Source: G051903925 sp051903925 (GTDB lineage Bacteria; Pseudomonadota; Alphaproteobacteria; Zavarziniales; Zavarziniaceae). Taken from it: a stretch of 64,000 bases of DNA. This document shows, piece after piece, positions 43,181 through 52,420 of this stretch. Each line of letters begins with the position of its first letter. Position 1 is the stretch's first letter. The notes below the pieces were generated by a model that was not told the DNA's origin, ran no database searches, and saw only the letters and a list, made by a program, of their open reading frames with translations. The position numbers were made by a program, and so were the translations under genes. Where the stretch lies: NCBI RefSeq assembly GCF_051903925.1, contig NZ_CP173678.1, positions 2,728,001-2,792,000 of the forward strand. The letters run 5' to 3'.

Positions 43181-43308
43181 GCTCTGTGATGCTTCGAGAC
43201 GGCGCGTTGCGCCTCCTCAGCATGACGCCGTTGGGATTTTTGCTCTTTTCCTGACAACGTCATGCTGAGGCACGGCCCGCAGGGACGCGTCTCGAAGCAT
43301 CACAGAGC
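43181..43308. repeat. Dispersed large palindromic repeat, copy 2
   Basis: GCTCTGTGATGCTTCGAGAC plus G (43181-43201) and its exact complement at 43288-43308 form a 21-bp perfect inverted repeat, with an inner pair CCTCAGCATGACG (43215-43227) and CGTCATGCTGAGG (43258-43270). It lies between convergent era and the ABC ATPase gene and could fold into a long stem that stops transcription both ways. Copy 1 is at 17743-17847. Confidence 0.8.
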
Positions 43309-43320
43309 AACACCGCCCCT

Positions 43321-44073
43321 TCAGTGCAGGACCTGCGCGAGGAAGGTGCGGAGGCGGTCGCTGGCGGGGTTCTCAAAGAACGCCGCCGCCGGACCCGTTT
43401 CGACGATTTCACCCTGGTCCATGAAGATGCAGCGGTCGGCAACCTTGCGCGCGAACCCCATCTCGTGCGTCACGCAGATCATTGTCATGCCGTCCGCCGC
43501 CAGGTCCTCCATCACCTGAAGCACTTCGCCGATCATCTCCGGGTCGAGCGAGGAGGTCGGCTCGTCGAACAGCATGATGCGCGGTTCCATGCACAGCGCA
43601 CGGGCGATGGCCACGCGCTGCTGCTGCCCGCCTGAGAGCTGGCTGGGATACTTGTCGGCCTGGGCGCCGATGTGCACGCGCTCCAGGAACCTGCGGGCCA
43701 GCGCCTCGGCCTGGGCCTTGCCCAGTTCAAGGGTCAGGCGCGGCGCCAGCATGCAGTTCTGCAGGATGGTGAGATGAGGAAAGAGGTTGAACTGCTGGAA
43801 CACCATGCCGACTTCGCGCCGGACGTCGAGGATGTTCTGAGCCTTCCCGTTCACCTCGATCCCGTTGACGACGATGCGGCCGGCATCGTGCGGCTCCAGG
43901 CCGTTGATGCAGCGGATGAGCGTTGATTTGCCGGAGCCCGAAGGGCCGCAGACGACGATCTTCTCCCCCTTGCGCACGGTCAGGTCGATGCCGTTGAGCG
44001 CCTGGAAGGTACCGAAGCGTTTGGACAGGCGGCTGACCTGGACGGCGATGGGGCGTTCGCCCTGGAGTGTCAT
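43321..44073 (-). CDS. Polar amino acid ABC transporter, ATP-binding protein
   Basis: The product has 250 residues. GPSGSGKST is Walker A, QLSGGQQQRVAIARAL the ABC signature, and MLFDEPTSSLDPEM Walker B with the D loop. It is of the GlnQ/AapP type. It is the last gene of a seven-gene minus-strand operon and its start overlaps the end of a permease gene. It powers uptake of an amino acid or similar polar solute. Confidence 0.94.
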   Translation of the reverse strand: MTLQGERPIAVQVSRLSKRFGTFQALNGIDLTVRKGEKIVVCGPSGSGKSTLIRCINGLEPHDAGRIVVNGIEVNGKAQNILDVRREVGMVFQQFNLFPHLTILQNCMLAPRLTLELGKAQAEALARRFLERVHIGAQADKYPSQLSGGQQQRVAIARALCMEPRIMLFDEPTSSLDPEMIGEVLQVMEDLAADGMTMICVTHEMGFARKVADRCIFMDQGEIVETGPAAAFFENPASDRLRTFLAQVLH

Positions 44074-44852
44074 GACGGGCTTCCGGATTGGGGCGTCACC
44101 GCTGCGGGCCGCAGCCCCAGGCCCAGCAGCCGGGCATGAACTGGCACTGGCGGCATAGCGCTCGCGATGGTCAGGTGGCGGTTCAGGCGACGGTCCAGCG
44201 CCTGGAAGCCCAGGCGCATCACGTTGACCAGCAGCCAGTAGAAGGCCGCCGCCGTGAGCAGGGGCGTGAACGGGTCATAGGTCGCGAAGAAGATCTCGTT
44301 GGCGACGGCCGTCAGGTCGACCAGGGTGATCGCACTGATGACGGCGGTGCTCTTGGTGAACAGCAGCACCTCGTTCTGGTAGGCCTTGAAGCCGTAGCGG
44401 AAGGCCAGCGGCAGGCGGATGCGCCAGAACACCTGGCGGGGCGAGATGCCAAGGGCGGAGGCGGCCTCGATCAGGCCGGGCGGCACGGCCAGCAGCCCGC
44501 CGCGCAAGCCCTCCGTCACATAGCTTGAATGATTGAGCGTGAAGCCCATCACCGCGCAGGCAAAGGCGGAGGAGAACAGGAACCAGAACGGCCCGTCGCG
44601 CACGATGGGCAACTGGCCCAGGCCGAAATAGACGAAGTACAGCAGGATCAGGCTGGGCGCGCCGCGGAAGAAGATGACATAGGCAGCCGCCGGCCAGGCG
44701 ATCCAGCGCCGCTTTGACAGCCGCGCCAGGGCCATGGGGATCGCGACCAGCATCCCGAAGAACAGGACAAGCACGACGACGCTGACCGTGACGCCCAGGC
44801 CGCCGATCATGGCCGGCAGGCTGTCCCAGGCAAGCTTCGGATCGAACTCCAT
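44070..44852 (-). CDS. Polar amino acid ABC transporter, permease (second)
   Basis: The product has about 260 residues with five or more membrane helices. EAASALGISPRQVFWRIRLP is the EAA loop that docks on the ATPase. ATG 44852 overlaps the preceding permease stop by one base (TGATG); GTG 44855 is also possible. Paired with the other permease as a heterodimer of the HisM/HisQ type. Confidence 0.9.
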   Translation of the reverse strand: MEFDPKLAWDSLPAMIGGLGVTVSVVVLVLFFGMLVAIPMALARLSKRRWIAWPAAAYVIFFRGAPSLILLYFVYFGLGQLPIVRDGPFWFLFSSAFACAVMGFTLNHSSYVTEGLRGGLLAVPPGLIEAASALGISPRQVFWRIRLPLAFRYGFKAYQNEVLLFTKSTAVISAITLVDLTAVANEIFFATYDPFTPLLTAAAFYWLLVNVMRLGFQALDRRLNRHLTIASAMPPVPVHARLLGLGLRPAAVTPQSGSPS

Positions 44853-45574
44853 CACGTGGCCTCGCGCGCAATGCCGCGGGCCAGGCGCAGCTCAAGCTGG
44901 CGTGACAGGCTGAGGGTCGCCCAGGAGAAGGCGACAAAGAACAAGGCTGCCGCTGTGAAGAAGAGGAAGGGCAGCTTGGTCGTGCCGGCCGCCATCTTGG
45001 CCTGCGCCACCAGGTCGTTGAGCCCGACGAGCGAGACCAGCGCCGTATCCTTGAGCACGATGATCCACAGGTTGATGAGGCCAGGCAGGGCAAGGCGCGC
45101 CACCTGGGGCAGGATCACGTGGAGCCAGGTGCTGCGCCGCGACAGGGCCAGCGCGGAACAGGCCTCGAACTGCCCCTTCGGCACGTTGCGGATGGCACCC
45201 CGCAGCAGCTCCACAATATAGGCGCCATAGACCAGGGTCAGGCCGGCGACACCCGCCCAGAAGGGCGTGATGTCGATCGTGTTGCGCAGGCCCACCAGCC
45301 CCAGGACCGACTGCAGCATGGCGCTGCCGCCGAAATAGAACAGGAACATGACCAGGATCGACGGCACGCCCATGAAGATCGAGGCATAGACGCGCCAGAC
45401 GCCCTGGATGACGCGGCCGGACAGGCGCGTCGCCGGGGCCTGGGTGACGATCGCCACCACAAGGCCCAGGCTCAGCGCCAGGACATAGCCCCACAGGGCC
45501 AGTTGCATCGTGATGACGGCACCGCCCCACAGCTCATCGCCATAGCCGGTATCGCCAAAGGCAAGCAGGCCCAT
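44852..45574 (-). CDS. Polar amino acid ABC transporter, permease (first)
   Basis: The product has 240 residues. EACSALALSRRSTWLHVILPQ is the EAA-type loop; helices such as ALWGYVLALSLGLVVAIVTQ are evident. It lies 21 bases after the binding-protein gene and overlaps the next permease. Together they form the inner-membrane channel. Confidence 0.9.
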   Translation of the reverse strand: MGLLAFGDTGYGDELWGGAVITMQLALWGYVLALSLGLVVAIVTQAPATRLSGRVIQGVWRVYASIFMGVPSILVMFLFYFGGSAMLQSVLGLVGLRNTIDITPFWAGVAGLTLVYGAYIVELLRGAIRNVPKGQFEACSALALSRRSTWLHVILPQVARLALPGLINLWIIVLKDTALVSLVGLNDLVAQAKMAAGTTKLPFLFFTAAALFFVAFSWATLSLSRQLELRLARGIAREAT

Positions 45575-45595
45575 GAAGGTGTGCCCCGCTGCCGG

Positions 45596-46423
45596 CTACT
45601 TCGCGCAGGCCGCTTCCTGCGGCGCGATGGCGACCGACAGGTACTTTTCGCGGATCTTGGTGAAGGAGCAGTCGGCCAGCATCGCCTTCAGCGTCTCGTC
45701 CATCCGCGCCAGCAGGGCTTCCTGCCCCTTGTTGACGATCCAGGACGAGCCCCGCTCGTTCTCGGGCACCGAATCCTCGCCCGTCCAGAAGTCGCCGCCG
45801 GCCAGCATGTAATCCTTGCCCTCGGGCTTCTCGATCAGCTCGATCGTCCAGTTGATCTTGGCGCTGAAGGTCGCGTCGACACGGCCGGCCAGCAGGTCCA
45901 GGCGGATCTGGTCGGGATTGTCGTAGTAGATCTTCTCCATCGCGGGAAAGTTCACTTCGATGAACTTCGCCTGGGACGAGCCGCGCTGCAGGCCGATCTT
46001 GACTCCCGCCAGGCCCTCGTTGGTGAAGGTGTAGGTGCTGTCCTTGCGCACCACGAACGTGTCGGGGTTCCAGAACACGGGCAGGCCGAACAGGGCCCGC
46101 TCCTTGCGCTCGGCCAGTGGCTTCACCTGGCTGGCGACGACGTCGATCTTGTTCTGGAGCAGGGACGGTATCAGCGCCTTGAAGTCCATGACGACGAATT
46201 CGCATTCGACGGCCATGCGCTTGCACATCTCGCGCGCCAGGTCCGGTTCGATGCCGGTCAGGGTGCCGGTGGTGTCGACCATGGAGAAGGGCGGATAGGT
46301 GCCCTCGTTGCCCAGGCGCAGCGTCTCGGCCATCGCCTGCGTTCCCCCGAACGCCAGCGTGGCCGCAACGCCCAGGCCCAGCGCCAGGCGGCGGCCCGGC
46401 CCCATCAGGTTCTCGAATGCCAT
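45596..46423 (-). CDS. Polar amino acid ABC transporter, periplasmic binding protein
   Basis: The product has 275 residues. A signal peptide ends near GTQAMAE. The mature start LRLGNEGTYPPFSMVD and the segments LTGIEPDLAREMCKRM, DVVASQVKPLAERKE and RLDLLAGRVDATFSAKI match the family 3 solute-binding fold that binds lysine, histidine, glutamine or similar. The binding arginine that clamps the carboxylate should be the one in VKPLAERKERALFG. GAGGGGAG precedes the ATG. The gene follows three enzyme genes, so the ligand may be a modified amino acid or organic acid they degrade. Confidence 0.92.
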   Translation of the reverse strand: MAFENLMGPGRRLALGLGVAATLAFGGTQAMAETLRLGNEGTYPPFSMVDTTGTLTGIEPDLAREMCKRMAVECEFVVMDFKALIPSLLQNKIDVVASQVKPLAERKERALFGLPVFWNPDTFVVRKDSTYTFTNEGLAGVKIGLQRGSSQAKFIEVNFPAMEKIYYDNPDQIRLDLLAGRVDATFSAKINWTIELIEKPEGKDYMLAGGDFWTGEDSVPENERGSSWIVNKGQEALLARMDETLKAMLADCSFTKIREKYLSVAIAPQEAACAK

Positions 46424-46457
46424 GTGAAGCTCCCCTCGTGCTTGCAATGGTCGTGGT

Positions 46458-47321
46458 TCAGAACGGCACGTCTCCGCACACGGTGGTGCGGTGCATGACG
46501 CGGACATGCGTGTCGTGGTCGTAGACGGAGGCGCGATGCATGGTGCAGCGGTTGTCCCAGGCGACGAGGTCGCCGGCGCGCCAGGCATGGCGGTAGACGA
46601 AGCGGTCCTGGGTCACGAAGTCCTGCACCTCGGCGCACAGGTCGCGGGTCGCCGCGGCGTCCAGGCCTTCGACATCGCTGATGACGTCGGCCGCCAGCCA
46701 GACGGCGCGGCGCCCCGTCACCGGATGGGTGCGCACCAGCGGGTGCGCGACCGGCGCCACCCGGGCCCGCTGCTCGTCGTTCAGCGGCACGCGGTGCGGG
46801 TTGGCGGCACACTGCCTGGCGTCGAACCAGGGATAGTTGTGCAGTGCCCGCCGGCCGTCGATCCGGGAGCGCAGCGCGTCCGGCATCGCCTCGTACGCCG
46901 CGGTGCAGCCGGCGAACCAGGTATCGCCACCTGCAGGCGGCACCTGCACCGCATGGAACAGCGAGCCCAGGCTTGGCCGTGCGACATAGGACATGTCGGT
47001 GTGCCAGTCGCCATCGCCCGGCGTGAAGAAGCCGGTCAGCGTGCCCGCTTCGTCCCGCGGATTGCCGATCACCAGGATCTCGGGGAAGCCGGGCAGCAGG
47101 TAGCGCTTCTGGACATGATGCTCCAGGTCGCCGAAGCGCCGGCTCAAGGCGACATGCGCCGCCGGGCTGAGCGCCTGGTTGCGGAACAGGAGCACGCCGT
47201 GGTCCAGGAAGGCCTGCGCGATGGCGGCAAAGGTCGCCTCGTCCAAGGCTTCGTTGAGGTCGAGGTCGTGCACCTCGACCCCGACGGCATCGGACAGGGG
47301 GGTGAGCCTAAGCGATGACAT
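46458..47321 (-). CDS. TauD-like iron/2-oxoglutarate-dependent dioxygenase
   Basis: The product has 287 residues. The 2-His-1-carboxylate iron site is His107-x-Asp109 (DWHTDMSY) and His262 (CTMHRASVYD), with a closing arginine in the DTHVRVMHRT segment for 2-oxoglutarate. TauD, TfdA and AtsK homologues hydroxylate a substrate so that it breaks down. The start at 47321 overlaps the preceding decarboxylase-like gene by 14 bases. Its substrate may be imported by the ABC transporter downstream. Confidence 0.9.
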   Translation of the reverse strand: MSSLRLTPLSDAVGVEVHDLDLNEALDEATFAAIAQAFLDHGVLLFRNQALSPAAHVALSRRFGDLEHHVQKRYLLPGFPEILVIGNPRDEAGTLTGFFTPGDGDWHTDMSYVARPSLGSLFHAVQVPPAGGDTWFAGCTAAYEAMPDALRSRIDGRRALHNYPWFDARQCAANPHRVPLNDEQRARVAPVAHPLVRTHPVTGRRAVWLAADVISDVEGLDAAATRDLCAEVQDFVTQDRFVYRHAWRAGDLVAWDNRCTMHRASVYDHDTHVRVMHRTTVCGDVPF

Positions 47322-48069
47322 CGCTGTCGACCGCCGGGACGGGATGCGCGAACAGGCTGCCAAAGCCCTCGACCGGTGCCCGCACGCCGGCCAGGCCCAG
47401 CACGTGCCAGAACGACGACTGGATCGCCGTCACCACGGGGATGTTCAGGTCCTGCTCCAGCGCCTCGATCGCGCCGACCGTGCGCAGGTTGGTGCAGGAG
47501 ATGAACAGCGCCTCCGCCTTTGCATCCGCTGCCCGCCTGGCGAAGTCGTAGACGCGCTCCAGCGGCACGAAGCCGATGCCGTGGTCGTCGTCGATCTCCA
47601 TGCCATGGGCGGAGAGGACCTCGAACCCGTTCTGTTCGAAGAACCGGGCGCCGCGCTGCGTCACCTCCGAGATGTAGGGGCCGACAAAGGTGATGCGCCG
47701 GGCACCGAAGCAGCGCAGCGCCGTCACGGCGGCGGTCGAAGTCGTCGTGACCGGCAGGCCGCCCATCAAGGCCGACATGCGCCGCCGCACGCCATGGTCG
47801 TAGCCGATACCTTCCAGGAAGCTGGCGCTGGTCCCGCCGAACACCGCTGCCGAGAGGGGCGCATAGGCCAGCAGGCGCGATGCATCCTCAAGAGGGCCAT
47901 CGTCCATCATGGTCTTCAGACCCTCGGCCGAGACCTTGGGCAGGTGGATGCGCGCGGTGTGAATCGACACGCCCTCTGGCGCCATCGCATAGAACTCAGG
48001 CTCCATCACGATGCTGGAGGCCATGTAGACGAGGCCGAGGCGGGCGCGCCAGCCGATGTAGTCACGCAT
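47308..48069 (-). CDS. Asp/Glu racemase-superfamily enzyme, arylmalonate decarboxylase-like
   Basis: The product has 253 residues. The oxyanion loop GGTSASF (78-84) matches arylmalonate decarboxylases and related maleate isomerases, which lack the first catalytic cysteine of racemases in this position. Cys192 in FISCTNLRT is the second, conserved cysteine. The likely reaction is a cofactor-free decarboxylation or isomerisation of a small dicarboxylate; whether it is a maleate isomerase or a malonate-type decarboxylase cannot be settled. ATG 48069 overlaps the aldolase gene by eight bases. Confidence 0.85.
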   Translation of the reverse strand: MRDYIGWRARLGLVYMASSIVMEPEFYAMAPEGVSIHTARIHLPKVSAEGLKTMMDDGPLEDASRLLAYAPLSAAVFGGTSASFLEGIGYDHGVRRRMSALMGGLPVTTTSTAAVTALRCFGARRITFVGPYISEVTQRGARFFEQNGFEVLSAHGMEIDDDHGIGFVPLERVYDFARRAADAKAEALFISCTNLRTVGAIEALEQDLNIPVVTAIQSSFWHVLGLAGVRAPVEGFGSLFAHPVPAVDSDVIA

Positions 48070-48832
48070 GAACAAGGCCCCACGCAATGGACGGGTCGTC
48101 GGCAGCGCGGCACAAGGCCCGCCATTCCAGGTCCAGGCGCTCCTCCATGTCTTCCTCGTGCAGGCCCGCATACTGCTCCTGCGTCAGGGCGCAGACCTCG
48201 GGCGGGGGCAGGGTGACCGGCCGACCGGCGGCCAGGGTCGCCAGCTGCACGCGGCAGGCGCGGTCCAGGAAATACATGCGCGAGAACGCCTCGCGGATCG
48301 TGCGGCCCACGGTCAGCAGGCCGTGATTGCGCAGGATCAGGACGTCGAAGCCGGCCAGGCTGCGCTGCAGCCGGGCGCGCTCGTCCGGGACCAGGGTTGC
48401 CCCCTCATAACCGTGGTAGCCGATGCGGCCGTGGAAGCGGAGCGCGAACTGGCTCAGCATCAATAGCCCCTCGGCCATGGCCGAGACGCCCACGCCCGCC
48501 GTCGTGTGCGTGTGGCAGATGGCACCGACGTCCGGCCGCGCGGCATAGATCGCTTCGTGGATCACCGCGCCCGCGGGGTTCAGGCTGCCCACGACCTCCA
48601 ATCCCGTTGGCGTCATGCGCACGGCTGAGAGGCTGTCGGCCGCGACTTCGCTGAACAGGCGGCCATACGGGGAAATGTGGAAGACGTCGCTGTCGGCGGC
48701 GTCGCGGGCCGAGAAGTGGGTATAGATCAGGTCGGTCATGCCCAGTCTGGCCCCCACGATGTGTGCGACTGCAAGATCGCGACAGACCGTGTCCTGGCCA
48801 GTGGCCATCATGGTTTCGTGTGTCCGGTCCAT
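48062..48832 (-). CDS. Class II aldolase/adducin family protein
   Basis: The product has 256 residues. The metal site of fuculose-phosphate aldolase-type enzymes is seen in AICHTHTTAG (two of the histidines) and in LILRNHGLLTVG (third His). THFSARD at the N-terminus binds the phosphate or carboxylate. It cleaves or epimerises a hydroxy-acid or sugar-derived substrate. First gene of the seven-gene operon; ATG 48832 is preferred, with an overlapping GTG at 48835. Confidence 0.88.
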   Translation of the reverse strand: MDRTHETMMATGQDTVCRDLAVAHIVGARLGMTDLIYTHFSARDAADSDVFHISPYGRLFSEVAADSLSAVRMTPTGLEVVGSLNPAGAVIHEAIYAARPDVGAICHTHTTAGVGVSAMAEGLLMLSQFALRFHGRIGYHGYEGATLVPDERARLQRSLAGFDVLILRNHGLLTVGRTIREAFSRMYFLDRACRVQLATLAAGRPVTLPPPEVCALTQEQYAGLHEEDMEERLDLEWRALCRAADDPSIAWGLVHA

Positions 48833-49245
48833 CACCGGGCCGGCTGGGCGTTCGACATGGCCGAATAGTGAAAAGCCGGTCTGCTGCGGTCAACAGCGCC
48901 TTCGCAGTCGCAACATCCTGTGTCCGACTAAAGAAGCTGGCGGAAATCCCTGCATTTCAGCCGCTTCTTGCTGTATCGGATCGGCACTTCTTGACTGCCC
49001 CAAAAGCGTCATTTGAATGATCGGGAACGGACCGGGGGCGTCGGGTTTCGAGACCTGCAATGGCGCATGCCGTCCCATGAAACGGGCCGCGACACCCGCG
49101 TGCCGCACATGGCCGCTGCCCGCGTCGGGCCTCTTCTTGGCACTGGCGCTTTGCCGGGCATGGCTTAAGGTCGGCGCGCCCTGCCTTGACCCCGCGCGGG
49201 CGCTGCAGTGCGATGACCCCGTCTTCACCATTCCCGGTTGCCAAA
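48833..49245. other. Intergenic gap with no gene recognised
   Basis: This 413-base gap separates the divergent aldolase operon and the aspartate aminotransferase gene and must hold both promoters. I see no convincing gene or RNA fold in it. TTGACT at 48991-48996 could be a -35 element but has a poor partner. Confidence 0.4.
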
Positions 49246-50448
49246 ATGGCCTTGCTGTCCCGCTCCCTCGCCCGTATCAAGCCCTCGCCCACCATCGCCG
49301 CCACCACCAAGGCGGCGGAGCTCAAGGCCGCCGGGCGCGACGTGATCGGCCTGGGTGCCGGCGAGCCCGACATGGACACGCCGGAGCACATCAAGCAGGC
49401 CGGTATCGACGCCATCCTGAAGGGCGAGACCAAGTACACAGCAGTGGACGGCACACCTGCGCTGAAGAAGGCGATCTGCGCCAAGTTCAAGCGTGAGAAC
49501 GGCCTGACCTATACGCCGGACCAGATCAGCGTCTCGTCCGGGGGCAAGCAGGTCCTCTACAACGCCCTGATCGCTACGCTGGACCCGGGTGACGAGGTCA
49601 TCATCCCGGCCCCCTATTGGGTGAGCTATCCCGACATCGTCCTGCTGGGCGGCGGCACGCCCGTCGCCGTGCCCACCACCGAAGCCAATGGCTTCAAGCT
49701 GCAGGCGGCGGAGCTTGAGGCGGCGATCACGCCCAAGACCAAGTGGCTGATCCTGAATTCGCCGTCGAACCCCACAGGGGCGGCCTATACCTGGGACGAG
49801 CTCAAGGCCCTGACCGACGTGCTGCTGCGCCATCCCCATGTCTGGGTGATGACCGACGACATGTACGAGCACATCCTCTATGACGGGTTCAGGTTCGCAA
49901 CCCCGGCCCAGGTCGAGCCCAGGCTTTACGACCGGACGCTGACGGTCAACGGCGTGTCCAAGGCCTATTCGATGACGGGTTGGCGCATCGGCTATGCCGG
50001 CGGGCCAAAGGACCTGATCAAGGGCATGGCCAAGGTCCAGTCGCAGTCGACCTCCAACCCCTGCTCGATCAGCCAGGCCGCCGCCGTTGCGGCGCTGGAA
50101 GGCCCGCAGGACTTCATTCCGGAGCGGGCGGCGATCTTCAAGGAGCGCCGCGACCTCGTCGTGTCGATGCTGAACCAGGCCAAGGGCCTGACCTGCGCCC
50201 GGCCGGAAGGGGCCTTCTATGTCTTTCCGTCCTGCGCGGGCACGCTGGGCAAGACGACGCCCGACGGCAAGGTGATCGAGACGGACATGGATTTCTGCGA
50301 CTACCTGCTGGAGAGCGAGGGGGTCGCCGTGGTGGCGGGTTCGGCTTTTGGCCTGGCGCCCTATTTCCGCATCTCCTACGCGACCTCGACCAAGGCGCTT
50401 GAGGATGCCTGCGCCCGCATCCAGCGGGCCTGTGCCGCTCTGACCTGA
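49246..50448 (+). CDS. Aspartate aminotransferase, class I (1-beta type)
   Basis: The product has 400 residues. LARIKPSPTIAATTKAAELK begins the protein, LGAGEPDMDTP, ILNSPSNPTGAAY and NGVSKAYSMTGWRIGYAGG (the PLP lysine) are class I motifs; the closing arginine is in YFRISYATS. It interconverts aspartate and glutamate, and in this subgroup may also handle prephenate. I chose ATG 49246 because it gives the N-terminus typical of the family; no good ribosome site is seen, so ATG 49213 remains possible. Confidence 0.92.
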   Translation: MALLSRSLARIKPSPTIAATTKAAELKAAGRDVIGLGAGEPDMDTPEHIKQAGIDAILKGETKYTAVDGTPALKKAICAKFKRENGLTYTPDQISVSSGGKQVLYNALIATLDPGDEVIIPAPYWVSYPDIVLLGGGTPVAVPTTEANGFKLQAAELEAAITPKTKWLILNSPSNPTGAAYTWDELKALTDVLLRHPHVWVMTDDMYEHILYDGFRFATPAQVEPRLYDRTLTVNGVSKAYSMTGWRIGYAGGPKDLIKGMAKVQSQSTSNPCSISQAAAVAALEGPQDFIPERAAIFKERRDLVVSMLNQAKGLTCARPEGAFYVFPSCAGTLGKTTPDGKVIETDMDFCDYLLESEGVAVVAGSAFGLAPYFRISYATSTKALEDACARIQRACAALT

Positions 50449-50459
50449 GGACCGGAAGG

Positions 50460-51374
50460 GTGCGGATCGCGGTCTATGGCGCGGGGGCGGTCGGCGGGTT
50501 CTTCGGGGCCCGCCTGGCCGCAGCGGGGCAGGATGTCGCCGTCATCGCGCGCGGGCCCCAGCTGGAGGCGATCCGCGCCGACGGGCTGCGGGTGACTGGC
50601 GCGCTCGACTTGGTCGGGCGGCCGGGGATCGCGACTGACGACCCGGCCCAGGTGGGACCGGTCGACCTGATCCTGCTGGGTATCAAGCTGTACGACCTGC
50701 AGCAGGTGACGACGACACTGGCACCGCTGATTGGGCCGGACACCGCCGTCATGACCCTGCAGAACGGGATCGACGCGCCGGTCCTGGTGGCTCAGGCGCT
50801 GGGCCCGGAGCGGGTGCTGGCGGGTGTTGCCTATGTCAACACGGTGCTGGGCGGGCCGGGCCACATCGTGGCCCGGGCGCCGGTGCAGGCCATCGAATAT
50901 GCCGAGTACCAGGACGGCGACAGTGACCGTGGCCGCGCCATTTCCGCGATCTGCGCGGCGTCCGGTTTCGACGGCCGCTTCGACACGCGCCACCTGGACG
51001 TCTTGTGGCGCAAGTTCTGCCTGCTGACCGCGTTCAGCGGGACGCTGGCCCTGACCCGGCGCGATGCCGGCTGGATCCAGCAGGATGGCGCGGCCTGGGC
51101 GACCATGGTTGCCGCCTTTGACGAGGCCCTGGCCACAGCCGCGGCGGTCGGGGCGCGCCTGCCCGCCGACTATCGCGACGGCACGCTGGCCCGCCTCAAG
51201 GCGATGCCGGGTGGCGCCAAGTCCTCCATGCTGGAGGACCTGGAGGCGGGCCGGAGGCTTGAGGTCGACCTGCTGAACGGTGCGCTGGTGCGCGAAGCCG
51301 ACAAGCATGGTGTGCCCGTGCCGGTCCAGCGGGCAATCCTGGCGGCCCTGCGCCCCTTCGCCGGCGGAGCCTGA
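50460..51374 (+). CDS. Ketopantoate reductase family protein
   Basis: The product has 304 residues. It starts at GTG 50460. GAGAVGGFFGARLAAAG is the NADPH-binding Rossmann loop, LLGIKLYDL the first conserved Lys segment, and DVLWRKFCLLTAFS holds the catalytic lysine; SMLEDLEAGRRLEVDLLNG is the usual C-terminal signature. It reduces ketopantoate or another 2-keto acid; several paralogues of this family exist in most genomes, so I do not call it panE. It follows the aminotransferase gene by 11 bases and may be co-transcribed. Confidence 0.88.
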   Translation: MRIAVYGAGAVGGFFGARLAAAGQDVAVIARGPQLEAIRADGLRVTGALDLVGRPGIATDDPAQVGPVDLILLGIKLYDLQQVTTTLAPLIGPDTAVMTLQNGIDAPVLVAQALGPERVLAGVAYVNTVLGGPGHIVARAPVQAIEYAEYQDGDSDRGRAISAICAASGFDGRFDTRHLDVLWRKFCLLTAFSGTLALTRRDAGWIQQDGAAWATMVAAFDEALATAAAVGARLPADYRDGTLARLKAMPGGAKSSMLEDLEAGRRLEVDLLNGALVREADKHGVPVPVQRAILAALRPFAGGA

Positions 51375-51461
51375 CGCCCCCCGGCTGCGCATTCCCGCGA
51401 CTGGTTCCGACGCGCGCATACAGAGTATAAGGGGTCTGGACTGTTCTGGTCCGGATTCCTG

Positions 51462-52418
51462 ATGCGGCTGCTGCCCGTTCTGATTGTCCTGGCTGCAGGT
51501 GCGGGGGCCGGCGCTGCGTTCTATTTCACGACGCCAGGCAAGCCGAGGCCCGACCTGTGTGGCGCCAGCCGGGATTTCCTGGCCGATCCGCTGGCCGTTG
51601 CGGCATCCGGCGATGCCGAGGGGCAGGTCCAGGCGGCATGGCGTCACCTGAACACGATCGGTCCGGTGCCGCATGACCCGGCAAGGGCACGGGCGTTGTT
51701 CCAGGCGGCCGCGGATGCGGGCCATGACGAAGGGGACTTCGGTCTGGGCTGGATCCACAGCCGCGGCCTGGGTGTGCCGCGCGACGTGGCCCTGGCCAAC
51801 AGCCATTTCCGGGCTGCGGCGGACCGGGGCAATGCCTGTGCTGCCTATTCCCTGGCGCGCAATCTGGAACGGGGAAGGGGCGGGCCAACCGACCGCACGT
51901 CCGCCATCCACTACTACCAGATCGCGCGACCCACCAACCTGAAGGCCTGGCTACCGCTTGCGCGCCTGATGCTGGATTCGCTGCACCCGGAGACGTTCCA
52001 GCCGCGCCAGGGCATCCTGCTGCTGATCGAGACGGCGGAGCAGGGCGAGCCGGCTGCCCAATTCTTTCTGGCGCAGTCCCGGCTCAACGGCCATGCAACG
52101 CAATGGAATCCGCGTTCCGGCCTGTAGCTGTTGGAAAAGGCCGCTGCCCAGGGTGACGCTGCCGCCATGGGCAGGCTGGGCGCTCTGCTGGGGGATGGCG
52201 CCTATGGCCCGGCTGACCTGCCGCGCGCGCGGGATCTTCTGGAACGGGCCGCGGCCGCCAGTGAGCAGCAGCTGTACCGCCTGCGCGACTTCCTGGTCGA
52301 GCACCCGGACATGCAGCGCAGTCCGCAGCAACTGGCGGACCTGGCACGGCTGATGATCCTGAACAGCAGCGGCGATGGTCCGGACGACCGGTATGATCCG
52401 GTGGCGGAAGGGTTCTGA
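51462..52418 (+). pseudogene. Sel1-repeat protein interrupted by an in-frame TAG stop
   Basis: The frame opens with a signal-anchor (MRLLPVLIVLAAGAGAGAAF) and continues through Sel1/TPR-like helical repeats (ARALFQAAADAGHDEGDFGL and similar). A TAG codon at 52125-52127 interrupts it in the middle of what would be one Sel1 unit; the reading frame continues without a shift (LLEKAAAQGDAAAMGRLG) to a TGA at 52416-52418. Removing this single stop would give a normal 318-residue protein. Either a recent nonsense mutation, a sequencing error, or two products. The downstream part has only a TTG start. The next gene begins two bases later. Confidence 0.75.
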
Positions 52419-52420
52419 GA

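Noticed and set aside
48833..49245. A GGAAC-type general-stress promoter near 49023
   Set aside because: GGAAC is present, but the matching -10 is off-consensus at the allowed spacing.
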